DNA from: Plakobranchus ocellatus
Taxonomy: Eukaryota > Mollusca > Gastropoda > Plakobranchidae
DNA: 26,224 nt
Direction: 5' to 3'
NCBI GenBank assembly: GCA_019648995.1
Contig: BLXT01007347.1
Location: forward strand, 349,631-375,854
Shown: positions 1 to 12,700 of the stretch, piece by piece
Layout of the letters: every line of letters begins with the position of its first letter
Numbering within the stretch: position 1 is the first letter of the stretch
Program-made: the position numbers and the translations under genes
Notes under the pieces: model-generated
The model's input: the letters and a program-made list of their open reading frames with translations, nothing else
What the model was told of the DNA's origin: nothing
Database searches by the model: none

Positions 1-157
1 TATTTCTTCCTTGCTTATGAGATTGCATTGGGGATTGAGGAACTCTATGAGATGCTGATGTTATCAGATAAACAAGATATATGAATTTTGCAACTTGTTT
101 AATTATTTCGTCCTTGCTTATGAGATTGCATTGGGGATTGAGGAACTCTATGAGATG
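1..157. repeat. 54-base direct repeat, two copies 103 bases apart
   Basis: Bases 1-54 and 104-157 are the same apart from one mismatch (t at 7, g at 110). The 49 bases between them look unrelated. Copy 1 touches the window edge, so the array may continue to the left. No coding content was recognised; the open frame that crosses copy 2 is a shadow. Confidence 0.9.
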
Positions 158-197
158 ACCATACATTCCGGTTTTTTTTTTTGTTTGTTGGTTGGTT

Positions 198-860
198 TTT
201 TTTTTACATTCAAAGACAGGTCCATTCTTCCGCTCTCTAAAACTACAGTATCTGAAGTTTTTGGAGTTGTTCATCAGACTCTGCTATTAAAGCTGAATCA
301 TTTGCATAACTGAGATTATTAAGATTTTCTCCGTTTATTTTTAAGCCTGAAATATCATCAAGATTTCTTGAGATGATTTCACTGCTTAGGTTCAAAAGAT
401 CCGACATTACGCATCCATGCCCCACACCTCTTTTGATGGATTTGAAATCACTATGTTCTCATTCAGTTCTTTCTAATGATTCTCAGATCTTTTCTGTCAA
501 TGGCTAATTTTTCTAACATACGAAACAGCTCTACTCTACATATTTTACTTTGTCAAGCCTTAGAATAATCAATGAAGCAGAGATGAAGATCTTTTTGCAT
601 TTCTTTACACCTTTCCATAAGGTCTGATATAATGATGTTATGTTTCTAGTCCCTTTACCAGGCATAATGCCAAACTGTTTGGCAGATATTTCTTATCTTA
701 GACTTACGTATTCTATGCATCGAAACACGTAGCGGGCTTTTTGTAAAATGGGCCATTAAACAGATTGTTCTATGAAGTTCACATTCTGTTGCTTCTGGTG
801 TTTTTTAGGCAGTACTATAAAGGCCAATAATATCTATGAATTGTTTTGGAGTATCGCCAT
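198..860 (-). mobile_element. Decayed non-LTR retrotransposon (LINE) reverse transcriptase fragment
   Basis: Read on the minus strand from about 860 down, pieces of an endonuclease-type LINE reverse transcriptase follow each other in the normal order but in shifting frames: EATECELHRTI, then QFGIMPGKGTRN, then KDLHLCFIDYSKA, then HGCVMSDLLNL, then ISGLKINGENLNNL, then SYANDSALIAES, and finally LSLNVKK near 205. The catalytic box normally read YADD is YAND here. There are also stop codons and at least three frameshifts, so this is a dead 5'- and 3'-truncated copy. The clade cannot be fixed by eye. Confidence 0.88.
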
Positions 861-3424
861 CGGTTCTGCTTTTTTTTTTGGCTTTTTTATTTCATACATT
901 GCCAACCTTATTTTATAATGTTTAGTGTTTTTTTAAAAGAATTTGTTCTCTTGTTCAGTTCATTCTCGTGTAATTTTGTGCTGTCAACACTCGTTTGTGT
1001 TTTTTTAAAAAAAAAAGATTTTCCTTGCAGCACTCAATTTGAAGAATGTTTATATTGTGAGAGCATGGGCAGCTATCAAGAAGTGCTTAAGTTAAGCTAA
1101 ACTAAAACTTTAACAGAATTTAGACGTCTGCCTCTGCCTTGGCTCGTCCGCGATCCACGACTCTCCCATTAAATAAAAATAAGTTTTCATGATAAATAAT
1201 AAAATAATGGAAGCTTTTCTTTCTTTTTCTAAAATGTATGCACTCGTGTCTCATAAAGATGAAACTCAACGTCGCTAATTTTTTATTTTTCCTGTCAATT
1301 CGAAAGATAGAATAACTTATAAAATAATTTGAATAAGTAAAACAAACCGTGTAGTGTGAAGTTACTGTTAGAAGTATGGGAATATCTTGGGTCAAAATTG
1401 AATGGATTCTGAAAATTTTTTAGGACTTACAAAATCGTATCATCGGTATTATGTATTTTGAGTTTTCTCTTGAAATGCTCACTCAATTCGGATATTTACT
1501 TTTTTTTTATTTTACGATGTATGGTTTGAAATCCGTTTAGGATTATAACTCTCTAAATCTTTAAGTGGAAGAAAACATGATCAGACAAAAACAAAATTAG
1601 GATAAGAAAAGATAAAAAAAAACAAACCAAAGAGGAACAAAAAAAAAAAAAAAAAAACAAAACCAAACAAACCAAAACCCCAGGAAGGACTTGTGTTATG
1701 GAGCAGGATAAATTATATGAACTAACAATCTGAATCTCATTCAATGCAAGTTTGGATCTATAACTACGGGTTTCGGTTTCTGTTTGCCTCACATGGCAGA
1801 GTGAGAGAGAATGGTTTCAACACACAGAAAAGGTTAAAAAAAACCAACAACAAAAAAAGGAAAGAAACACACACACACACAAAACAGCAAAGAGACCACT
1901 ACTTTTGAGAATTAGCTAGCCTCACACTTATTCAACAAACATCATTTCATAGACGAGTAAAAATCAAGACAAGAGAGCAAGGTCCAGTGATTGTGCATGA
2001 GCATGGGAATTCCCACTGTCAACTTAATTAATTCTGAAAACAAAAAAAACAACAAATCGGTCAAGGGGTAAAAATATTTTGATTGCACTGAAAATTCCGT
2101 TGATTCATCAAATTGTATCATCTATCTTTTGATTTTTAACTTGGACACCTTCCAGAGCAAGTCACAAGAAAAGAGAAAACAGAAAAAAAATGAACAAAGA
2201 AAGTTCTGCATTGTAGAAGGCAAAGCAAAAATTTGAGTGTAAATTTTGCCACCTTCAGTGCTAGCTAAGAGTAAAAAAGCAAAAGAAAACTCCATTTAGA
2301 GGAGAGAAAAAAAGAGGATTCGGACAGAAAAGGAGAAGTGAACTTCAATACAAAAACATGTAAATAGTTAAAGAACATTTCACAAGGTTGCTTGTGTGCA
2401 CTTCACAATTTATTGACAACTTCACCATAATATTGATTCTCATTATAATATACATGTACTGCTGGAATATTTATATTCAAAATAAAAGTCTTAAAGATTA
2501 CATCCATGTGTTCAAGATTGGCAGACACAAATAAATGCTCTTTGTCTGTAATTATGGCTGAAATCAATTTATATCTGTGAACATAAAATCATATATACGT
2601 ATATAAATTCATGAAAATCAATCGCATTTTTGCCATTTCAATGCTTGTATCACCGAAACGTAATATAGATGACAGAGAATGTACTACATGTATTCCTTTT
2701 TTTTTTTGATAATTGTCTCCAAATCGACCACAGCTTCTATCATGTAACCTCAAATGAATATAACGGTTTTCCATTTGATTAGGAAAAAAAAAGATTAATT
2801 GTATAAAATGTTTAATACATCTGGAGTGATAAACACGCTGTAATGTAAGAGCTCAATAAACTTATATTTTGCTCTTTCACATTTAAATATAACACCGATC
2901 ATGGCATTTGAAATCATTTCTTAGGTTGACAAAAACTGAGCACAATACAACAGGACAGGTATCCTATGTAGATTATATGACTCACAAATGATCACAAAAC
3001 TTCCATCCATAGATAGAGACAGAACTTTTCTACACCAAATACGCTCTACGACATCAAACATTAGACACCTATACATTTCATACATAATATATATATATAC
3101 AAAGTTACAAAGACAGAAAGAAAACCAACATTAAATAATACAAATTCTTTTTCGAAAACATGTGTGTCATGAAATCAAAGAGATTCTGGAATGTCAATTC
3201 TTTCCCCAATTTGACAAGCACAAATCAAATTTATGAAATATATTCTACCTATGTATTTCAAGCACCTATGAAACAAACAAAAGCAAAAAAAAAAAAAACC
3301 CAAAGGGCAGGCTAAAAATCTGAATCTATCTTGAACTGTTCCAGCAATAAAAAAAATTATCTGCAGTTACTCATTTTACCAGATGTTTATCTTTAGCTTT
3401 CATTTTTTTTTTGTAGTGCATCAA
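861..3424. other. No gene seen; AT-rich with simple repeats
   Basis: I find no convincing exon in this stretch. It contains A-runs (for example 1639-1658), an (AC)n tract at about 1867-1881 and several AATAAA-like signals on both strands. A short GC-richer patch at 1120-1170 reads NGRVVDRGRAKAEADV on the minus strand but has no supporting context. Part of it could be 3' flank or a very long 3' UTR of VTI1A, which is transcribed leftward. Confidence 0.5.
1867..1881. repeat. (AC)n microsatellite
   Basis: A run of about seven AC dinucleotides lies within an A-rich stretch. Confidence 0.9.
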
Positions 3425-3655
3425 GGGGTATCAGCATATGCCCACATTTTGTGTACATTGGCACATTTCAAAATATGTAACGACAATGTGTTTGTATCTA
3501 TCCATACAGTGGGAGTGTCAGTATGTCCCCATGTTTAATGCAATACTAAATCATAAGTACACACCTGTCTGTTCATCCACACATTTTATGATTCATAATC
3601 ACTACGTGTATACTTTTCTCCGTATGGAGCGTCAGCATGCCCTTGTCATTTCAAA
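3425..3655. repeat. Degenerate tandem repeat, about three units
   Basis: Related segments begin near 3425 (ggggtatcagcatatgccc), 3511 (gggagtgtcagtatgtcccc) and 3626 (ggagcgtcagcatgcccttg). The bases before the second and third also match (acaatgtgtttgtatc versus actacgtgtatacttt). Unit spacing is about 86 and 115 bases. A 104-codon open frame at 3438-3752 spans the units, but it shows no domain and its residues drift between units. I treat it as a by-product of the repeat. Confidence 0.6.
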
Positions 3656-4093
3656 AGTACAAAAAAATTACTTGGTGGGTTTTGAAAAAAAGCAAAGCCA
3701 TATTCTTAAATACATTTTTGACGAATATTGGAAATTTCAACCACAAAATTGAACATTCGGTCCTTTTTCAATTTCAATAAGACTGTAGTGTGTTTAAAAA
3801 AAATGCCTGACAAAGGGATAGGTTTAAAAGAATATGAGTTAGCCGATGAAAATATTTGTCTTATGGCTCATTTTTCAAGAAACACCATTGGTGAACATTC
3901 TCATTAATTTATATATGACAACCCATACATCTACACAATCATCAGTCTTCTCAAGTGATGGAACCAGTAAATACCATTGGAAGTAACACGAATTGATGTC
4001 ACCATGGTGTACATGTAACTTCAATAATGATTATAATGTGCCTGAATATTCCTATTGATATTAGTGAATTTTGCAGTATTCCTGTAAAGCTTA

Positions 4094-4225
4094 TCATACC
4101 CAGTCTTTTTCAACTTCCTCTCTTATCCTTTCCAAGTCCTGAGACTCAAGTCTTTCTCTATAATAAATCCGCGCTTGTACATCTGGCACTGGAAGGGAAA
4201 TATTATGCTTTCTGATGTCCCATGC
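4094..4225 (-). other. Coding-like patch of unknown identity, possible exon
   Basis: A 43-codon minus-strand frame ends in TGA and reads in part PDVQARIYYRERLESQ followed by DLERIREEVEKDW, a charged helix of the kind seen in coiled coils. Within it, bases 4188 down to 4100 are flanked by a TTCCAG acceptor and a GTATGA donor-like site, as an exon would be. An overlapping frame upstream (AIEDIFLSMGHQKA) is also open, so it could be a frameshifted relic. I do not recognise the family. No neighbouring exon was found. Confidence 0.25.
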
Positions 4226-6116
4226 TCAGAAAGATGTCTTCTATGGCCAGAAGGGTCTCCAATCTTAGAAATTTTATAAAATATTTTTTAGAAATTATGT
4301 TACCGCACTGCACCATATTCATCAGTATTTCAAAAACACCAGAAATTAATAGTTTGCAATTTTAAAAAAATGCACCATCAGAATATTGCACTTATCCCAA
4401 ATATATTAAAAACATATGATAAATCACATCCTACTCGCATAAAAATACAGAAAGATCAGACGCAAAACAAATTTCTTTACTTTTGATTTGTGTTTTAAAA
4501 CCTGAAGCTCAAGAACATCAAGAACAATTTCATACTTCTAATAATAACAGCACAAATTAAGAGTATAATATACTAATAACAGCAATAGAAGCACAGCCTT
4601 ACAGTAGATACTCAACACAGCAATCAACAGACAAGGGTAACAATCTGAAATCATGCTGCACATGAATGTATTTGTATTGCATGGAAACCAGTTCAAATGA
4701 AACTCAGGCTACAATCTTGAAAGATATGCACGATTAGTTTGTGCCTCCCTGTTCATAAAGCTTTTCAAAAACATACCATTGGGAAAAACTTAAATCAATA
4801 TAATTAACCCCATGCAGCTCTGATTATGGCATGTTAAAATATATGTCTTCACATAATTTGTGAGCCATGGCTTGAAGAAACAACATATGTTTTAATGTAG
4901 ATGAAATAAAAGCAATGTCTGAAACTAATACTAATATATTTGACTGGTTTTACCTGTATCAGTGCTACACTTGCTCAAATGTGTCTTTTCTTTCTTCCTA
5001 ATATCTTTAAGGTACGAAACAAAACAAATACAACATATACAATAAAGAGAAGTATTTTTATTCGGTTTTGTATGAATATTAGTATTTTTGATATATCAAA
5101 ATAGTTTTGACTATTTTTATTCTGTCAATTACTTATATACAATTTCACGTCAATGAGAGTTGTTGTTTCTACTTTCAAACACAATAATTCATTGTTATAA
5201 ATTTAAAAAAACAAAACAAGAAAAAGAAGTACAGCATATTTGCAACTGTTTATTATCAATAAGTTTTGAGAAAAAAAAAAGGTAAAAGATAAGATAGGTT
5301 TTAAAATTTGAACCTCAATTCAACATAGTGGTGTTTGTTTTCAAGACAACTTTTTCTTCAAAACTTTGATTATGTCTTATTTGATGATAGTCAATTCATT
5401 GACAATTGATAAAATATATCTCAAAACCCTCAGGTCCTCTCCTCACCACCAATCCTACAGAAATCCAAGACAAATGAACTTCTCTTGAAAGTTTTGTCTT
5501 CAAAACTAATACTGTTGTAAAAGGGTCAACAAAACTATAACTACGCTAGCCACTGTTCATTGGTCACCACTCCAATATCAGGGTATGCTATGATTATAAT
5601 CCAGAATTTCACAAGTTCACAGTTTGTCAAGTTCTAAAGACTAGAACGCATATGCTAGTAAAGATTTAATTGAATATTGGGTTATGATTTTCATATGTGA
5701 GGCAACTTGGGTAAATTGGTCACAAGTAACATTTTAAACAGATTCAGTTAAAATAAATGCATGATGCAAGCGCTAAAAACTTCAAGTCTCTATCCCAATT
5801 CTCAGAAAAAAAGAGTTTGGAGACTGCTCTTTAATTCCATTTTTGAATCAATGAAAATTGTTAAAAGGCCAAAAAATGCAAAATTATCGTCAGTGAATTG
5901 TGAATGATTTGCCCTGTTTGCCTCACATATATCCTGAAATAAATAACAATAGTGGCCCTACACAAAACAAGCAACATTTCCTTAAAGAGCTTAACAACCC
6001 AATGAGGCCTACCTGTTGATATGATGAAGCAACGGTCTCTGTGGCCATATTCTTTTTCATTACTAAATCATAACATTTTCTTCCTCCCTCTGGTTCTGGC
6101 TTGGCCCAGACTTTTT

Positions 6117-6132
6117 AATATATATATATATA
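6117..6132. repeat. (TA)n microsatellite
   Basis: Eight TA dinucleotides lie in the probable 3' flank of VTI1A. Confidence 0.85.
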
Positions 6133-6647
6133 GTGTCATTACAAAATGATATGTGTAGCAACAGAAAATGACCATGGATGAAATAAAGGTTTCCATGCAT
6201 AAAGTGAAGTAATTTGAAAGATATCAATGTGATGCAATATTTGGATTACTTTGCCCAAATATTACAAGAAAATTTAGGTGTAAAGCTATGAAATTATCAC
6301 AATTGAACAAAAGTTGCATCATGAGTTCTTGCTGTGAACATCTTATTTTTTTTGGTGACATTACACATAGGTGTGACAATATGAGAAAATCAGCTGGAGC
6401 CTACTGGCACTTTCAAATTTCTTAACTTCACTTCTAATTTAGATATCATCTTAATTCAATCTTCAAAATTCACACAAACTGATATGGAATACAAGAAAAT
6501 AATAAATAAAGCTCAACGTGCACATCTAGCAAGTTGTGAAGGTTTCCTCAAGATGCCACGTTTGCTCTAGTTTCTCTTCTTTGTGTGATTCCTACATAAA
6601 CTATGAAACATGACTTGTCCCACGAAAAGAATTGAGCTAGCCAAAGG

Positions 6648-6738
6648 TCAAGACCGTACCATAAAGTAGATGCTGAGGATAATGGAGATAAGCACCAGCA
6701 AACCCACACCTAGAAGCATCACTCTGTTCTGAATTATT
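6648..6738 (-). CDS. VTI1A: VTI1A last coding exon (membrane anchor and stop)
   Basis: The acceptor is TTCAG at 6739-6743, after a long T-run. One base completes an Arg codon, then IIQNR leads into a hydrophobic segment of about 22 residues (VMLLGVGLLVLISIILSIYF) and ends MVRS. The IIQNR motif before the anchor matches human VTI1A. Confidence 0.96.
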
Positions 6739-9700
6739 CTGAAAAAAAAAAAAAAAGGAAAAAAAAGTAAACAAAATAAAACCTTAATACATTTTGCTGC
6801 AAGATTTGCAAAATCAGTGCAAAGTGGCACAGAATCTACCATGAGAAATTTCTTTTTAAATTCAGAGGTAAATAATATTGCATATTTAGAGATCAAGAGA
6901 GGCAGAAAATCCCATGGATTTTATCTCCTTAAATTATCTTATGCACTTGTTCATGATGAGATATCTCCAAACTTGTTTAACTCGCAAATGAATTTCAAAG
7001 TTTCAGTGATAAAATAGAGACAAAATATGAATTTGGTCAAGTCACCACAAAATGAGACGTTTTTGCAGAGGGAACATGTCTTATGGATATTCAAATAAAT
7101 ACAGCTATTATGAATATCACACATATTATGTGCAATCAAAAGTTTCTCATAAGGTTTGGAGGAGTCTAGCTGTGTTTGATATCCTCTGATAACTACAGGA
7201 AAATTTGTATTAATCAACAGATTTATGCAGAGAGTCCTATTTTTGGGATTTTCAGCTTTGGTCTAAGCCTACACGCTTTGTAAAATCATGGAACAACATT
7301 AATTTGCATAATAGATGTTCCCCTGGACTACTTTGTGCATTTAGTCTCCAACTTTAAACAAATCTAAACCCCATTTAGATATTCTGCATTCCAAGAACAT
7401 TTTATTTAAAAACATCACCTTTAAGCACCTAAAAAGCCATGCGTTAATGGATTAATTGAAACAATTTTTATTATTATTATGGTCTATTTTCCAATGGATG
7501 TCCTATTTTAGTAAAGCGCTACATAACAAATATGGCAAACAATCGTACCATATATCTAGTGAGGAATTAAACCAAATTCTTCACATTCCTGACACAGACA
7601 ATCTAAATCCAGGCTAATCTTTATCTTTAAGAAGAAAAAATTAATATATAGATTATCATCTGAGCAAAGACAGTTTTCCAAAGGAAATCTTGCCACTGAG
7701 TGGATTGAGAGTAAAAAACAAAACTGGATCCACAGGTGTAGAATCTGAGCCAAAATAGAGGAAAAAATACCTATACTTATTGTCTCTCTCTTTCCTCATC
7801 CAAAGGTCATAAGTTGCGCAAAGGTTTAAAGCTGTAAAATATGTTGATTACTGCTGAATATTATAAGAAAAGAGACAGAGAGAGGTTTTCAAAAGAAAGC
7901 CGTCTTGATTCAAACTATGCATGTTTTTTGTCTCAGTATTGCTGATATAAATAATGGGAAAAAACTGAGAGGATTATCTGTAAGAATGCTGAAAAAAGTA
8001 CACCTGCTCTTCAATAATATTCTGGTATTTTATACTTCAGGCTTTTTATATAATTAAGTAATAAACAAATTCAATTTGCCAAGGCTAGCATGTAAATATA
8101 ATAAAGGAAAGGATGAATGAACAGATAATTTTGTAAGTAGTTTGCCAGCTACAAAGGCAACCTGAAACATTTATTACCTCTGCATCATTCCTGACAAAAC
8201 TCGAGAGCTTTTCCCTAAAGCTGAGTCCATCTCTTGAAGCTGAAGATAATACAGAAAAAAAAAATCTCATTTACAGCAGTCTCACCTTAAAAATAAGCTA
8301 TCATTTCATAATTAAAAAAAAAAGGGGGTTAAGAGTCTAGCTACCCTTAACATTTTTTCAATGCTCTCTGATCTTTACACATGAGTTTGTATTTTATTCT
8401 CTACCTTCCATCTGGGACTGCAAAGATATAACTATTGAATACTTGCAATAATTTTAAAAAATTTGAAACTGAACAAGTCATTAGTTGAAAATATCTATTC
8501 ATAAAAATCTTAAAAGTTTTTTTTTTTTTTTTTTGTTGTGAAAATCAATGGAAGTTGGTATTTTACAGAAGAAAAAAAAATTCATCAAGAAAGATCCCTA
8601 CATATTCTTCAATCAATAAGTCTTCTGTATGTATCAAACAGAGTAGTAATCACCCTCTTTGTTTGCCCTACTAACACAATTATTTTCCCGGTAGGGCAAG
8701 TGATTTTTTTAGACTAAATTAGATCATTTGCTTAAATTAATAACGATATGAGACCTCGAATCATGTAAAATGAAGAAGGCTTATGGAATTGAATAATATG
8801 CTTGTTGAGAATGCAAGACCACGCAATAATACAAGGATACCATAATTCCTAACCTAGAGTCTTTTTTTTTCTCGTCTGTGAAACAGGATGCAATAAGTAT
8901 ATTTTAAAGTTCCAAATAAATACCAATACCAGGATGTAAATTATTTGAACCTTGATTTTACAAAAAGTCTAATTCTATAGATAAAAAAAAGAGGCAAACA
9001 TACTCTTCCTCTTGATCTGTTGATTGTCTGTCGTTGATTGTGCAAATCTTCCATTATAGCACTTCCCATTTGCTCTATTGTGAGGAACAGTTAAAATAAA
9101 AAAAAACCGTATTTGACAATGTAAGAAAAACTAATCGTGTAATAATCATAAATATAATAATATGCTAATAATTTGACAAAAGATTTAGCAGTATTTCAAG
9201 AAACGTGATTGAAATACATAAATAAACATACAAACAAAGGAACAGCTGAACAAAAATTGTTTAAACCATATCTGAAACAATTGTTTTCTATTTCAAAGCA
9301 AATTGAAATACTCCATTTTTTTACATGCTTGGCTTAAAAAATCGCAATTTTTTTATTTCTTCTGTTTGGAGTAATGTAAACGTTTGAAAGGTCATTGAGA
9401 ATATTGAGGACACTTCATATGCATGTGAAAATTTTAATGCCAGACAAAATAACTTTTTAAAAAAATCATGAAAACAGAAAAAAAAAAAGGTTAATTGCAA
9501 AATCGCGAAAAAAAAAAAAAAAAAAACAATTCACAGCCACGCTAAATGCAAGAAAGGTTGTTTTGAATGTAAGGAGGATTTTATGGGTCTAAATGTATCT
9601 TCAACTAAAATATCCGAGTTTGGTAATAAGTAAAATGCATTAGAAATGAGCTAAGCTATAAATAAACATTAAATTTTTTTATCATCCATACTTCTTAAGT

Positions 9701-12700
9701 CCTTATACACAAAGAAGGCAGGTACACCTGATATCGATCTTTTTTTACATTTTTTTTTTTATATTAAGTTGCTTTTATATTATATTGAACTCCAACAGTT
9801 ATAGAGAAGACAAAAGCACTACATTACCTGTTTCAATAGCAATGCGGTATCCATGATCTAAGCGCCTTGAGGTCCTCTCTAATGTTTCTGTGTTGTCCAA
9901 CAGCCTTGCTCTCTAGAAAAAAAATGGTAAAAAACAAACTTTCTGTTCAGTTTTGAATTTTTCAGAAAATTAGAGTAACTAATTAGTTAGGACTGAATAG
10001 AATGCATCTTACTGACAAGAAAATGAAGATTTGAACTTACAGAAAAAAAATGCCCTTACTCTACCAGTCAAAATTTTAGGGTTAAAAGCTATAAAATTAA
10101 CTTCTGCAATTGTAGAGACAGTATAAATATATCTTTTAAAATCAATATGAATGAGTCAAAAGACAAAACGTGATACTTAGTTCTCAGCCTTGCTTTTGTG
10201 AAATTTGCTATGGTGAAAATCAGAATGGATTAAATGAAAGTTATGGCAAGATATAATCATCTTAAATTTTACAATTAGCAAAATTTTGGAGCCAAATTTG
10301 GAGTCAATACTATTTTTTGTGGTGTTTTTTTTTATTGTTTTTCCACATTATCTTGTTGTTTCCTAGTAATGGTTGTTGTGTAAACAATGAGTGAAGAGGA
10401 AAGTATACCTGCAAGGACATCATGAATGTCCGCTGAAAAGGCCCAGAAATTGGTTTATTTATGGGTTATAGACGAAGAAGATAGCAGTAAAACTTTAGAA
10501 CCACAAATACAGGTCCATGTAAATAAAAAATAGTCTTAGGTGTTGTACTGGGTTTCGCGTAGATTCAGTGAATTTATATAGAAAATTGATGTAATTTTTT
10601 CCTTCACCCTGGCTTTCAAAAAACAGCTATAACTTTGCTAAATATTTTTCAATCAACATAAAACTTGCATGGATTATAGATAAATACGTATCCTGTGACC
10701 CATTTAGAGTCCTAGCTAATTTATTAGATGGGACGAAATTTATTGGACAAAAGGTATGTGAGCTTTATGTAATTTTAGAACAATTTTTTTAAAACCATTT
10801 TTTGCACTCACACAATAATACAACATTACAAGAAAAAGTTATATAATTTTGTTTTCAGTTTACTCTGTCCTTTTCCCTTTCATTTGGTGTGTTGGACAAT
10901 AAGCTGAAACAAAAATTGAGTGATTTATGGGCATTTTAAAAATACACCCAGTAATTTTTTTGTTTACAAGGGAAAAAATCCAAAAAAAAAATGAGTTCAA
11001 AAATTACTGGTTAAAGAGCTAAAGCTCTAAAGAGCTTTCTTCATGAATAGTGACTTCAGAGGTTTGATATGCCTGTCATCATACTACCAAAGAGATGGAA
11101 AAAAAATAAAAAAAAACAAAAAAAAAAGAGTCAAGGAGTACTAAGTTCTCCTACCTGATCTTCTGAATCATGTGTGTCATCTCCAAGGAGTTCATCTCTG
11201 TTTGCATCTATGCCAAGTTTAGCTCTTTTCTGAGGCAAAATAAAGAAAAAGAAAAGTTTTAAGAAAAATCAGAAATTTTAACATTCAGAATATTCCGCCA
11301 TGCAACATGAGTATTAGTTTAATTTCAGAACCAATGCAAATCCAACCATTACTGACTGCATCATGTACCTAGAAGCATTAAAAAAATTTCATAACTTCAA
11401 TGAAAAACATAAATAGACTGTACTTGCTATTCATCAGCCCCCCCCGCCCCATACATTACTTAAGATCTTAAACTCTTTTTACCATGTTTTGATACTTTAC
11501 CACTGCAGTACATACCAAATCAGTCTGTAACTTTGTAAGTTCAATTTTGTAGCTTTTCACTCGGGTACTATATTTCTGGCGTTCTTTTGGCCCTTGCTCT
11601 TTGACTTCAAGCTCCATCTGTTCCAGCTGGGGTATTAAAGGGTTGTATAAATATTAAACTTATTATCTTTAAAGTTAAATTTAAACTCATGATAATTCTA
11701 TAGTGTTTACATGTGAAGAGCTATTAATTTTAAGTGTATGGCACTGAGATTCCGTTTTTTTCTAATGTCAGAGAGGAAAATTTTCATTGAATTTTAATCA
11801 TTCATTTTAACAACATAAAAGGTTGTTTTGTAGCTTACTGACCAGTGGTCATTACCTCTTATGCATTATTTTCCAGTAATAAGGGTGCTATTTATATATT
11901 ATAATAATTAATGTAGAAAAAAATGGCCAATTCCTGTCCCAGTAGTGTGAGATTTTAAACTAATAAAAGATTTAACATTTCAATGTGCTACATGTGCATA
12001 GTGAACTAAAAAACAAATCAAAATAAAACAAAACTTAAATCGTTACTTTAGATACAAATAATTAAAAACAATAGGGACAATATCATCGCTGTCATAAAGA
12101 AATATGAACTGATTGAAGGATTGAAAAAACAAGGCTGTCAATTTTTTCAATGAACATGCACAGCATCACCTTACAATCACCAAGTACAAATGGAACATAT
12201 CTAAAGAACTGCAAAACATGTTGTGTTCTGCTACACATAACTTTCTTTCCTATTTGAAAAATGTGCTTCGAATTTATTGAATCTTGAATCTATTTCATCA
12301 CCCCTACTAAGCAGAGGTACATAGCTTTATTGCATTCAAAACAAATGGGGCAGCTTTATAATCACCTACTTCATCAAAAGATGTTTTACTTTCTAAGGGA
12401 TTAATTTTGTGTACATCATGCCCTTACATGGAGATGACGAAAACACACCTCACACTTTTATCTGTTCTCTAGAAATGCTTTTATTTTCGAATGAGATTAT
12501 TTTTTTGCATATCATACTGAATGAATGAATGACATAACATTCACATACTTACCAATTCATTTGCTTCCTCAAAAAGCTTTTCGGATTGTTTGACATTGTT
12601 TTGTTTTTCCACTGAAATGAGAAGAACATTGAAAAATGACAAATGACAAAATAACCATTTCTGTAAAATGATAGCTGACTGTTGGAATGAACAGAGTACC

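Larger units (their letters stand above)
3656..6647. other. No confirmed gene; probable VTI1A 3' UTR and downstream flank
   Basis: This stretch lies directly downstream of the VTI1A stop codon on the minus strand. The nearest AATAAA on that strand is at 5249-5254, with ATTAAA variants near 6113 and 5832, so the 3' UTR may run 0.5-1.4 kb or more. A (TA)n tract sits at 6117-6132. The only coding-like patch is at 4094-4225, described separately. Confidence 0.5.

Noticed and set aside
846..1395. Two open frames of 84 and 91 codons on opposite strands
   Set aside because: They are dominated by Phe/Lys from T- and A-runs; the GC-richer end at 1120-1170 has no supporting splice or family evidence.
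6817..7217. Open frames on both strands next to the last VTI1A exon
   Set aside because: They overlap an intron, have no recognisable domain and no coding-like composition.
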